This document shows positions 10,511 to 21,172 of a stretch of DNA of 62,000 bases, one piece after another. The stretch comes from Adiantum capillus-veneris. Lineage: Eukaryota > Streptophyta > Polypodiopsida > Polypodiales > Pteridaceae. The translations under genes were made by a program, and so were the position numbers. The stretch lies in NCBI GenBank assembly GCA_014529385.2, contig CM043956.1:61452120-61514119 (forward strand), in the 5' to 3' direction. The stretch's first letter is position 1; the number at the start of each line of letters is the position of its first letter. Under the pieces are notes generated by a model, which had not been told where the DNA came from, did not search any database, and saw only the letters and a list, made by a program, of their open reading frames with translations.

Positions 10511-11542
10511 TTAATGGTGACTTGGACTTACCTGATCGCGGCCTGAAATCCAATTCCATATGCTTTTGATGTTTAGGCCTTTCTCGTTAGTTTCTATTTG
10601 AGATGCCATGTTGTCCAATACATTAGCATATATCTGCTCTTCATTCCTTGGTAGCAAATTGTGGTCGCTTGATGAGACAGGTAATGATGTTGAAGCAATG
10701 GTTGATGAAGTCTTCTTCTTCCAGATAGTGTTCTTCAAAATTGTGACCTCCGCATTTATCGTTGCTGTCTTTTTGTTGTTAAGAGGCTGTAAAGGAGTTG
10801 TGTATCTTTCTTGTTGTTGAGCCTCAATCGCGGATTTTGGAACCCACATTGTTCTTGGGCCTGGTGTGATCTCCTTTACCACTTGCCTTGTTTCTTCTTT
10901 GACTTGATGGTACCTTGTTTTAATTTTCCAAATATGGCTGTTACTTTTGTAAAAGCCTTGCTCTTGTAGTAATTGACGAGGGATCCATCTATAGGTTGTA
11001 GTACTCTTGGGTGTAGCGGGTGGATGTTCTTCATTTCTTGATATTTCTTGCTTTTTCTAGGTGATTCCTTGATAAGCTACTACCTTAGGTAACCAGATTT
11101 GAAAGTTACCCTCATAGAATCCTTGTGCTTTGAGTAACTCAACTGGAATGAATCTTTGGACTTGCTTGGAGGTGATCTTCACTTGACTTTGTTGGGTAGT
11201 CTGGTAGAATTCTGATTTCATTACCCAGACTTGTCGTATGGTTTGTCCAGTGGAAGACCTTCTCTTTTGCTTTTTGTACCTGTCCTTTCTCTTGGTTGAG
11301 TTATGTGATTTACGTTGACGGCTTTGTTGATTCCTGACTGAGTGGTTGTCATGGGATGGATATTGCCAGGCTGTTATCTTGGGCTTGTTGACCCAAACAT
11401 CTGAATTTCCTTTCTTGTAGCCTTGTGCAATAATTGACTCGCTTGATGTGATCCATCCTGTTACCTTTGCTTGTTGAGGTTGTTCCTGTGATTGTATCCA
11501 AATTGGATCATTAACTTTAATCTGTGCCTTGGATACTAGCAC
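10511..11542 (-). pseudogene. Gy-E downstream ORF region with tandem W/QGFY modules
   Basis: Frames 11542-11057 and 10882-10511 share one register, separated by a TAG (11057-11059). Three modules follow the pattern W/F-I-x5-LL-like-x2-QG(F)Y-x2-N-x2-(I/V)W, at about 11393-11458, 11093-11155 and 10928-10990. The first two keep the same register exactly 100 residues apart; the third follows 55 residues on. A second short motif, W(V/I)x(K/Q)S, precedes the first two modules and follows the third. A lysine/arginine-rich linker lies between modules 1 and 2. I recognise no known domain. The position after protease is where reverse transcriptase would normally begin. Confidence 0.6.
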
Positions 11543-11551
11543 TTGGTTGAC

Positions 11552-12664
11552 CTATTTTGACTTCCTTTGGAGACTTTCGAGCGATGGAAACTTTGGTTGA
11601 TAGACTTTTTGCTTGGGTTTCCATTGTTTTCTTGATGTTTTGGCTTTTGATGTAGAGGCTTTGTCTTGCACTTGCATTGGCTGGGCTAGAGACTGTGGGC
11701 TTACTTTAGCTTTTCCTTTTTCAATAGCCAAGAATCTTTGAATTGTTGTAGGCTTGACCTCTGTTGCCACTTGATTGCTTGTCATGATGACCATTGTTGA
11801 AGATTCAAGCTCGTCTTCAAAGACTTGTGCCCATGGCTTGGACAAAATCAAGTGTGTTCCCATTTGTCGAGAATCTACCACCAATAATTTTTCTTTGACA
11901 TTCTGTGAGTGTAGTTGGAGAGTAGCTTCTGCAATCCCCATACTTATAACATCTACTTCAGGTGAGAGATTTACCTTTATCTGAATATCATAAAGCTTTG
12001 GCTTACCTAGAAGTAACCACATGCCATATGACATGACATTAGTTGTGGAATTTGTATCAATTTCTACCATAAAATTCATCTTGACTCCGTCTTGTGCACT
12101 TAGCAAAAAGGTGATCTTCTTTGGTACTAGATTGCTTGTGTTCTCTTGAGTGACTTGAGCAATCTTTGGCTTGGACTCCTTGTCGTCTGAGGTTCTAGTG
12201 GTGAGAGATACATCATGTGGTGGTGATTTGCATCTAGCACTTTGGATAGCTTTCATACCTCCCTCCGTTGTAGCAAGTGTAGCAATACCACTCAATGATA
12301 TTGTAGACATCATTGAGGTATTCACTTCTTGCCTATCTGACCCTTCATTATATGAATCACAAGCAGGATCACCCATAGAGTCATTTGTCTTGACTTTGAG
12401 TTCATCATACTCAGATTCTTCATCTGTCTCACACATAACCCTTAGCATGTAGTAGGGGACTATGTCATACCCATTCTCATCGCAAAATTTTGTTGGTGTG
12501 GTCTCATTAACACAGACATCCAAAGTAGCCAATATCTGAGTCCATTCTAGCAGTTCTAACGCCTCTTCCGGAAAAGGTTCTCTTATGTAAGCATCATCTT
12601 CTAAGACCCTCTCTAAGGCATTCTCATTTCTCCCAAAGTCACTACACTCCGATGCTCCGCACAT
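11552..12664 (-). pseudogene. Gy-E second, degenerate retropepsin-like ORF
   Basis: A 370-codon frame in the same register as the ORFs on either side. An acidic N-terminal half is followed by a protease-like region: EIDTNSTTNVMS around residues 201-212 and LILSKPW around 272-278. In active retropepsins these positions are D-T/S-G and ILG-R/xP. Here the active-site glycine is Asn205 and the ILG glycine is Ser275, so catalysis is not expected (inference). It ends with a basic, Q/K-rich tail. It may be a diverged duplicate of the protease encoded just upstream. Confidence 0.55.
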
Positions 12665-12670
12665 CTAGAT

Positions 12671-13966
12671 TTATTTCTTTTTGCCCATCCACAGATGGTC
12701 TGTTGATCCACTTTGTGTTGCAGAATCAAAATCTTCCACGGGCGTTCTAGTTACATCTTGGTAACTATGATTTCTCATATTTACACATGTTGTGGTTTCA
12801 ACATGTCTCAAATATAGATAATCATAACCCCAATCTTGTACCATCTTGAGTTGTCTCATGAATGGTCTTCCAAGGATGATTTCATAGTTATTTTTCTTGC
12901 CAAAGTCAACTATGGCAAAAGTATGCGCATACTCTATACCACAAGAAGACACCACTATTGCTTCTAGCAATCCCATGGGTCTTTTCACATGCCCATCCGC
13001 TAACTTTAAATTTATTCTGGTTGTTCTAAAGGCGGGCCTACCCCATTTCTCCCATATTCGTTTTGTTACTATGGCAATTCCTGCTCCGCTGTCAAGTATA
13101 GCTTTCGTTTCAATCCCATTGTACTCGATAGGCAAAGTGGCATTACCATCTTCTCCTTCACAGTACTCTCCTACTTTGTTCAGAGGTACCAGTCTTACAT
13201 TTGATCTAGGCTTTTTGATCTCATCTAGATCTTTTTCCAAAAACCTTAACAGTCTTTTGATCCCAATTTTTTCCAAGCATTTTCCTATATCCGTCCACAT
13301 ACTTGGCCTGATTTTCAAAAGTTCTACCAACGTAATTGTGCACTTCACTGGAGTGGATAGCAAGTCAATAAAAATTTTTGTGTCCAATTCGTTTGTCCCT
13401 CCTAGCCTCTGTGATGGAACTCTCACAATCTCAGACTTTGCCTCAAAATCTCCCATGTACTGTGGAAAAGTTCTTAACGATGCAGGTCTACCGTCTTCAG
13501 AGGCTATCGATCCTACATCACCATGATATGACCTCGCATCAACACTCATTTGTGGTCTATCTAATGTGATTTCAGGAAATGGTGCTAGTCCAACATCCTC
13601 TTCTCTTTTTTGGGCATCTCGGACAACCTTCCATAACTCCTCTGGCCACTGCTCCTCAACTATAGGAACATAGGGTGGAAAATCCCTCATTGATTCATCT
13701 GTTGTATTTTGGACTACCCTCGAGTCTTGGGACCTTGGCAGTGGTTCTTCCCTATGATCCACTTATTCTCTAGGCAATTCGTCTACTTGAATGCTCTCAT
13801 CTTTGTGCATTGGGGTGACTATCCTATCCTTCACTTCTGGTGGAGGTGGTTCTAGCAATGCTTGAGCAGTTTCAATGAGCTGCTTACACATTTCTAGCCT
13901 CTGCTTCTCTCGTTCAGGATAAGGATAAGTCATCCATCTTTGTTCTAAGGTCTGTCTATTTGCCAA
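12671..13966 (-). pseudogene. Gy-E protease ORF
   Basis: Frames 13966-13763 and 13762-12671 are one register broken by a TAA at about 13763-13765. The retropepsin core is clear: AILDSGAG around residues 221-228 of the second frame (Asp224 catalytic) and IILGRPF around 295-301, the usual pair of landmarks. A preceding segment with ITLVELLKIRPSMW resembles the conserved stretch upstream of the protease in plant Ty3-type polyproteins. The frame is offset by -1 from gag. The next stops, TAA and TAG at about 12665-12672, separate it from the second protease-like ORF. Confidence 0.75.
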
Positions 13967-13995
13967 TCTAGCCTCATAAGCCTGTAAAATCGCGT

Positions 13996-16095
13996 CTAAA
14001 GGCTCACTTTGTCCACTAGGATAGATCCTCCTGAACTAGCACTCTTGGGTGCTTCAGCTGGTTTAAGGGTTCCAGCTTCCCTTTGCTGTGTCTGTTGCTC
14101 TTGAGTTGTTTCCAACTCAGCTGTAACAGCCTTTTCTTCTCCTTTCTCCCTTTCTAGTCTCGCTTTCATTCTAGTCCTTCTTGCTCGTCTAGAGTTTCTA
14201 CTGCTTTTGGAACTCCTACTAGTCTCTCCATCTGTAGGCTTCTGCTCTTGCACTTTTGCTTGTGCTCTTGTGACAACATTTACTGGAGCAACTTGCTTAC
14301 TTTCATCTTCTTGTTGTTTAAACACCTGTTCTTTTGCAATTGTTTCTTGCTCTGTTGTTGTTGTCGTCTCTCCTTTTGTTGCGGCTCGTTCTTTCTCTGA
14401 TTTGCTGGTAGAAGGAAAGGTAACATGTGGTTGCATTTTACCTTTATTTCTTGGATTCTTAGGACAATCCAAAATCATATGTGTGACTGCACACTCATTA
14501 CAATATACATTTATCATGATATCATGGTGTGGACAATCCTTAATCAAGTGATCACTACTACCACATCTGTCACATGGATATCTTGGTTGTTGTGGCAATA
14601 CATGATATTGACGTTGAAGTGACCTCTGATCTACCACATATCTTTCTATTTGAAGCTCATGACTCACATATGCATTTCTAGCAGCTATGGGTATGTCACT
14701 TAAGAACACTTGTTCTGCTACAGGATGATATCTAGGCGGTTGAGACATAACATGCTCAAACCCTGGTGGAGTCTTAGGTCTATAGTCAGGACAATGTTGC
14801 GTCAGATGGTCCCCTGCACATGTCATGCACCTTCATTGTTGAGAAACTCTATAGGCTGGTACTCTCTCAGAGTGGTTGATGCGTTGCATCACATTCTCTA
14901 TGATTTGCTCCTCAAAATTTACTTGGTTTTGTCCTAGATTCCCTCTTTGATCCTCAAGATCAGTGGTTTTCTTTTTCTCACTCACATCATTCATCTTCTT
15001 CTGACCCTCTTCATAGAATTTGCAATTGTCAACTAGGTCAACTGCCGCTTTGGTCACCTCTTCCAAGGTTTGGTATCCTTTCACGTATAGGTCTTTTTGG
15101 AGATTCTCATTCCTAAGCCCTCTGATGAAGCATAGGATCTGACGTTCTGGTGTGGGAAACTCTTGGGTAGGACATCTAGCAACATATTGCTTGAAACGCA
15201 GTATTGCATGTCGCAATGTTTCTGTTTCGCCTTGTTTAAATTCCTGAATCTTAGGAAGGGTGTTATCTTTTATGCCCCTCTTGGTGAATTCTTGAACAAA
15301 TTTATCCAACATTTTCTCAATGGTTGTGAACTCTCTCCGGTTCAATAGTTCAAACCATGCTTGTGCATTGTCCTCCAATGTAAGTCCAAAACCCTCATAC
15401 TACGTGTGGAAGTCCTCTACTCGTTCTGCTCGTAGGACTTGCTTGAAAGCCGAGACATGGGCGTATGGGTCTCTTATGCCATTGTACTTTCTATTTACCC
15501 ATTTTCTTAGTTGAGATGGTCTTATACTTTGGGGTGCAAAGTATGGAACCATACTCCTCTATGGTATCATTTCATCTCTCGTTATTGCTCTAGGAGGAAA
15601 TCCAGGTGGTGGTCCCCTCTTTGGAATTCTCTTGGAGGTTCCTGTGTTTGGTGGATGTATCTGAGGTCCTTCATTGACCAAATATCCACTCATCTCTAAT
15701 TTGGTTCGCGGAGTTGTGCTTTCTACAGCTCTATATTCTCGTCCATACTTGTCAACAAATAAGGATGTCCATTGTCGGTCGACCTCGTATGTATAGACAT
15801 ATAAGAGCTTGTATTCTGTCAGCTCATCTGGGTAAGGCTCTAAGCAACTGTAAAGGTTGAATTGATTTCCATTAATATACCTATATAGTCCTTCACTTTC
15901 ATGGTTATACGTCCAAACTCTCTCCACAAAATTGGTCTTTATGTATTGTAGGTTTGGAAGATCTATTCTGGGCGGGTGCTCATCTATCCCTGCAATCCAT
16001 GTGCTTGTATAAGCTGAGTCTGATCTGATGTAGACATGACTTCTAGGCTTAACAACTCTAGTTTGCTGTAGTAATACCTCTCTCAGTGTGTTCAA
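13996..16095 (-). pseudogene. Gy-E gag with zinc knuckles
   Basis: One register (frames 16095-15559, 15378-14833, 14826-13996) interrupted by two TAG codons, near 15560 and 15410, and a TGA near 14831. The middle part is a Retrotrans_gag-like domain (AWFELLNRREF, then an FKQGETETLRHAILRF segment). Three knuckles follow: CX2CX3HX4C just after the TGA, CX2CX4HX4C (CDRCGSSDHLIKDC), and CX2CX3HX4C (CNECAVTHMILDC). The tail is basic and K/R/E-rich. The protease frame begins -1 relative to this one over a ~40-nt overlap with no canonical slippery heptamer, so the offset may be a mutation. Confidence 0.75.
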
Positions 16096-18747
16096 GTGTT
16101 TTGGTCAGGGAAAATCCAAAACTATGTCCAAAACCGTGAGCGTTTTCTCACAATTCTCTCAAATTGTCGGTTTTAGACACCCCTGACTTCCGGATGCATT
16201 TTGAGGCCTTAAACAACATTTTTTTCAAAACTGACCAAAATGTATGCCTATACCAACCATTTTGGTCAATTTACTCTAAGATCTGTAGTGCTACTCTCAA
16301 GCTACGTTTTGATAAAAAAAGTTTTGGAATCGGAGTCCGTATGTGAAAGTTATGACCAAAACAGTGAGATGTAATTTGAAAAGGTGCTCTATCTGATGTT
16401 TTTGCAAGTGGTCAGTTTGAGCCCAAAATAAGTGTGTGCACTCCTTAGGCAATGATAAACCCAGTGGTATACTTGGTTTCAAAAGATTTTCTCAAAAAAA
16501 TTTCTTGACTTATCTATCGCGATAGGCTCACCAAGTACCCCTTGAAGATGTCCAAATGCACTCAAACTTTGTGTACAGGGTATAATGGGCCTTCTGAACC
16601 CAAATATGAAGTCAGATTTGAATTTTGATTTTTCTATAGTGAATTTCTAAGTCTATCGCGATAGACTCACCAGAGTGTTACTGGGATACAGTTTTCAACT
16701 GTTTTCACAGATTTGAGTTCCCCCTTCTCTTGAGATACTACTCACCAAGTTTCAACCTATTTGAATACTTTTCCTTTGTAACTTGCATCAAACAACAGTT
16801 TCTTTTCTGATCTTATGAAGTAATCCTCTTAGATGCACTTCCAATACTCCAAATTTACTCAAAATTTGACCATAGGCTCACAACAACATGTAGAACAAGG
16901 CCCTAAGGTCAGTTTTCAAAAATTTCAATTTCTGTGAAAAAGCCTCAGTCTATCGCGATAGACTCAGCAGATTCTTCAGTTTTTAAAATTTTCCAGATTT
17001 CTCTTCACCACTGTGTTCCCTATGCTCTGTACACCTTGCTCACCAATTTTCACTTGTTTTGGACTTTTTCTTAGGTCTCTAACTCCAACTCTAGAATTTT
17101 GAGTCTATCTGATCACTAGAAAATAGACTTAGGATGAATTCCCAATGTCCAAAATCCACCAAATTTTGTGTGTAACCTCCTGAGAGGCTAAACAAGCTAT
17201 GCTCTAGAGGGTTTTGAAAATTTCAATTTCTTTGGCCCTGCTTTGAGTCTATCGCGATAGACTCAGTAAGTACCCCTTTTATAGGTCAAACTTGAACTTT
17301 GACTATACCACTGTGTTCCAACACCTCTCCTTAGTCCTCTTGCCAATTTTCAAGTGGTTTGGATTTTTATTTTGTCAGTTAGACCAGATCTAGTGTTTTC
17401 TACAAGCTAAATCCTCTCAAATGGTCTTAGACCCACTTTCTGATGTCCAAATAACTTCAAAATTTTTATGTGTCCTTGATAGCACCTTTCCAAGCTATGC
17501 CACAGAGGTTTTTGAAAAATTTGGTTTCTATCATTGGGTTCTTTGTCTATCGCGATAGACTCACCAAGTATGCTAAAATGACATTTTTTTCAAATTTTCT
17601 CTTCACAGATGTGTTCCCTACCCTCTGTAGATAATGTATACCAAGTTTCACAAGGTTTGGAAATTTGGTCAAGTCCCTTTACCCAATTTGTCTCTGAACT
17701 TAGACTCTAAACACCAAACTTGAGGTTTAGTGGTCAAGCAGGTGTCCAAGTACACTCAATTTTTGGGAGCAGCCTTGTATTGATGTGTTTTACCTGTGGC
17801 ATGAGGGGTTTTGCCTGATTGTGAATCTATCTCCAATTCACCAGTCTATCGTGATAGACTGAGCAGAGAGCCACTGGGAAGTGACTTTTTTTTCTCTGTT
17901 TTTGGACAGTTTGGTTCCCAATGCCCTTAGAAGCCTATCCCCACAGTTTCATTCAATTTGGACTTCTTTTCCTTTGGATTCAAGTATTTCACAGTTCACT
18001 TCCTTACAGTCGAAAAAAGCAAATTCCCACTTGAATGCACAAGCACTGATGCAAATGCTTTGAAATTTGACATACAAGCTCTAGAGCATATGCAAAACAA
18101 GGTCTTGAGGTCAAACTTTTTTTGAAAATTGCAGATTTGGTTTCAAATTTTTGTTTTTTGGATTTTTTAGGTTTTTATTTATTTATTTATTTATTTTTAT
18201 TTTTGGGATTGGACCAAATCTGTGTTTTCTCCCCTACCTTAAGGTCTCCAATGCAAAAACAAACACTCAAATCGGCTTTCAAACGACCATTTTAGAGCAC
18301 TTTTACCATAATCAGCACAATTCCGCCTTTTGTGTTTTCAAGCACATTTTCATGTCAAAATTGCTCTAGATCAACATCAGATGTCCTACACTACCTAAAG
18401 TCCTACTTTGGATGGTTGAATGGTTGTTATTTCTTTCTGGCAAGCAAACAGCCTCCTGCTTACCTTTTGCGTTTTTTTCTCTTTCAAGTTCTTCACAACC
18501 ATAAGTCACAACCAAACACACAAACCATAAAACCTAATCTAAACACACAACAAAATAATATAACCATACCTCAACCTCATGGTGGACCACCTCGGCGAGA
18601 CGCAGGCTCCCTGGCTATCCCTCAGTCAAGAGATCCGCTCTCTGACTTCCCACTAAGAAGGCAAATGGTGACAACACTCTAGAAAACTCTAGAGAAATGC
18701 TATACTATCAAACACGAGTGATGCGGTCTACGCTAGTTTAGGCGCTT
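16096..18747 (-). other. Gy-E long untranslated leader
   Basis: About 2.6 kb between the primer site and gag, with no coding frame supported. Most of it is diverged tandem repeat with a conserved palindrome (16513-17858). Long leaders occur in several plant Ty3 lineages; the phased palindrome is the unusual part. Confidence 0.6.
16513..17858 (-). repeat. Diverged ~298-bp tandem repeats with palindrome TCTATCGCGATAGA
   Basis: The 14-bp palindrome or a one-base variant starts at 16513, 16652, 16949, 17248, 17546 and 17845. Successive spacings are 139, 297, 299, 298 and 299 bp. The DNA between copies is only loosely alike but keeps related segments in the same order, for example GTGTTCCCTA-type and CCAATTTTCA(A/C)-TGGTTTGGA-type. 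The short first spacing suggests a partial unit. Decayed copies of the palindrome also occur in the LTRs (7621-7633 and near 8569). Confidence 0.85.
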
Positions 18748-18768
18748 AGTCCCCGGCAACGGCACCAA
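18748..18768 (-). other. Gy-E primer-binding site, tRNA-Asp type
   Basis: The minus strand reads TTGGTGCCGTTGCCGGGGAC directly after the LTR end. The extra copy at 8214-8233 has TTGGCGCC. TGGCGCCGTTGCCGGG is the complement of the 3' end of plant tRNA-Asp, a common primer in plant Ty3 elements. Confidence 0.85.
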
Positions 18769-19829
18769 TGTTAGCGGGTACGCCACGACGGACGATGGAG
18801 CACAGCGAGAACACAGACCAACAAACTGTCAATCCGAGGACGTAGCTGACCCGACTAGGGCATGGAGGCAATCTCTGGGTTGTCAAACCTGATCTAACAC
18901 TAACAACACTCTATAGTCACTAATCCTACCACAACACTACCATAAAGCAAAGAAACAGACAACGCATCCTACGAAACACTACAAAGCTCGAAACAGTCTC
19001 AAATCATATCGAAATGACTCGAAATCGGAGGGCAAGACTCACAAGGACATATCCTATATGGCCAAACACCTAAACCCTGAAAACCATAATTGTAAGACCT
19101 CTAATCACTATCACGATAGACTCAAAACAGTAATTTCCAAAGTGTCCGAAACTGATCTACAAAGACATCAACACGAAGAGCTTCTCGCCCTGATTCTAAC
19201 GACTACTTGATCATTGAGAACGGATGTCGTTTGAGGTACTTACGACCAAATATAGCTCGTAGCAGACGGGCTCGCGATGTGGTCCTCAGCTTGCATTGCT
19301 TGTGTCGACACGGAGAGCTCCTCGATGCTAACACGCTCCTACTCTCATACCTGCAGTGTGTGCGACGGTGTGTGTGCGTGAAGCTCACTACTGTGTGCTG
19401 CAGAACCCACGACTATATATTAATTGAGATAACGTAATGTGTCTTTTACAAAGCCTTAGGTTTTAGCTTATATACCAAGCCTTCAAACCTAATGTCCGGC
19501 CAAATGACCTGAATTGTCCCTAGGCTTCTACAGAGCTTAATTACAAGAAACTAAGTTGGATTTACTCATTATACAAGCATCTGCGGACAAAATACAAGTG
19601 CCGATTTAAAATATGAGGTTCCCGTAAACATTACAAAAGTAGCCGTAATGGTTCAAAATAATAATAACGGGATATTTGATGACGTGCATGAACTCGTATC
19701 TTCATGTTGCAGCATCCATCTTCATCTTCATTACTTCATCACCATCTTCATGTGGAATCTTTACAGAATCTTTGAGAAATCTTAATGGAATCTTTGTGGA
19801 AACGTTGTTGAAAGGGCGTCCTTTCAACA
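18769..19829 (-). repeat. Gy-E 5' LTR
   Basis: 1061 bp, TGTTAGCGGG to CTTTCAACA in plus coordinates. Adjacent to the primer site, hence the 5' LTR of the minus-strand element. Followed by the TSD ATCAC. Confidence 0.9.
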
Positions 19830-19834
19830 ATCAC

Positions 19835-21008
19835 ATCTATCACATAGCTTATGGTATAGGTAGTCTGAATGCTACCTATGTCTAACCTTTCTCATATGCA
19901 TGTTTTCCAAGGTGCATGTCATTGACTTTATTTGTTGGTCTCCTTGTTAGGTATGTAGGCCAAGCCTTTGTCATATCTCATGATGTTCTAAAACACTATA
20001 TGGGATTATATTATTAAAAAATTTAAAATTTTATTATGTGTAAATGTGCCATTAAGATGGCTACTATATCTGTAATCTTACTGCATACTTGAGTGTTGCA
20101 TAATTGAGCATGGTCCAACGTTGAGTTAGTTGTATGTGTGGGTTTGATGAATATGCATGTTTTTCTCTTTTTTATGGTGGGATGGAAGGTTTGTTTTCAA
20201 TGTTGGCCTTTCTCTTTCTCTTTGTCATTGAGATCAAGCATTTACTTTTGATGTTTATCTAGGTGATTTATTGAAACCATTAGGAAGCTTCAAGAAAGAG
20301 GAAGGTTTGATATAGCAGAAGGTTGTCATTTCCATATGGAGGCTCTTCTAATACCCCAACTTGTTTTGATAACACATCCATTGAACATATCAATCATATT
20401 TCTTAGCACCACTGTTAAGATGACCATATCAACACTCACAAATTTCCATCTTTCCCATCTCCTCCTTGCATCAATCTGTCCCTTCCCACTCGCCTTCTTT
20501 TGGATCCCCCTCCTTGCCTTTTCTCTAAATCACTTATTTGGAATTTGTCAATCCTCCTTTCTTCATTGCTCTAACAAACTTGGAAGAGAACATTTTTTAA
20601 GCTTTAAGTAATCAATCTTAATGGGACGACCATCTTGAGAGGTAAGAATTTATGTAAAACCATATGGAGTAAGACTTTTCGTAAGATGCTTTTAAAAAAG
20701 ACATCCCACCTTGTACAAGTGTCTTCCTATAAATTTATTCTCAATGACATCATTATGTGTTTGATGAGACCCGGTACATAAATAATCTAGTCAGAATATA
20801 CTATCCATTCCTTGTCATTCATGCCTATTATATATTGTTTCACTACTTTGGTAGAAACTTTTCATGTTTATTCGTTGCTATGATATAAACATGAGTTCAA
20901 CCATGCATTCACAAACACGCATACTCTCATACATATAAGAATTGTTTTCACACAAAAAACAGTTTTATTAACTATGAAAGGTGAACTTAAGCTCCCAACC
21001 AAAAAAAC
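19835..21008. other. Unassigned right interior of the Mutator-like element
   Basis: AT-rich, with no supported gene. The 91-codon frame at 20336-20611 is hydrophobic but has no upstream context or recognisable family and is not called. Confidence 0.5.
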
Positions 21009-21061
21009 TATATATTTCTCAAAAAAGCTCTAATTGAAAAGCTCACATATTTATTATCCCC
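21009..21061 (-). repeat. Right terminal inverted repeat of the Mutator-like element
   Basis: Inverse relative of 5255-5307, followed directly by the second TATCAAGGG. Confidence 0.6.
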
Positions 21062-21150
21062 TATCAAGGGCAATGCCCACAAATACAACGTCAAAGATGT
21101 AGCACATTTGCAAAGCTATGAGGAGTTGATTTAAGGCAAATGATCCAGTA
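21062..21150 (+). repeat. Repeat R, 3' part (copy 1)
   Basis: Continues the R sequence from 5254, as shown by the uninterrupted inverse copy at 38047-38315. The second TCAAGGAAACTATGC follows at 21158-21172. Confidence 0.7.
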
Positions 21151-21172
21151 GACAATATCAAGGAAACTATGC

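Larger units (their letters stand above)
6903..19829 (-). mobile_element. Gy-E, composite Ty3-type retrotransposon with inverted outer LTR
   Basis: Bounded by ATCAC at 6898-6902 and 19830-19834. In plus coordinates: LTR in plus sense (6903-7954, lacking the last ~17 bp), leader in minus sense (7955-8233), LTR minus (8234-9294), internal region minus (9295-18768), LTR minus (18769-19829). Both outer termini are therefore U3 ends (TGTTGAAAGG and CCTTTCAACA), unlike a normal insertion with one U3 and one U5 end. The internal region has a tRNA-Asp-type primer site, gag, zinc knuckles, a protease, a second protease-like domain, a repeat module and a polypurine tract. No reverse transcriptase, RNase H or integrase was recognised. 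Confidence 0.85.
5255..21061. mobile_element. Mutator-like (MULE-type) non-autonomous DNA transposon with nested insert
   Basis: TATCAAGGG occurs at 5246-5254 and 21062-21070. The intact R copy near 38111-38133 carries this sequence once, so it is the empty site. The inner ends are inverted relatives: GTAAGCTTTTGATTTAGAGC on the left and, on the other strand at the right, GTGAGCTTTTCAATTAGAGC, each starting 15 bp from the end, with similarity for roughly 50 bp. A 9-10-bp TSD with longish TIRs suits Mutator-like elements. Without Gy-E (12.9 kb) the element is about 2.9 kb and no transposase frame is seen. Confidence 0.7.

Noticed and set aside
10608-10820. Plus-strand frames across Gy-E (for example 10608-10820, 12897-13526, 14207-14551)
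   Set aside because: They are antisense shadows of the minus-strand gag/protease/ORF frames.
16513-17858. Regularly spaced palindromes as a CRISPR array
   Set aside because: Spacing is about 298 bp, the spacers are themselves related, the context is a plant retrotransposon leader, and no cas genes are present.
20336-20611. Hydrophobic 91-codon frame in the Mutator-like element
   Set aside because: No family recognised, no supporting context, AT-rich composition favours such frames.
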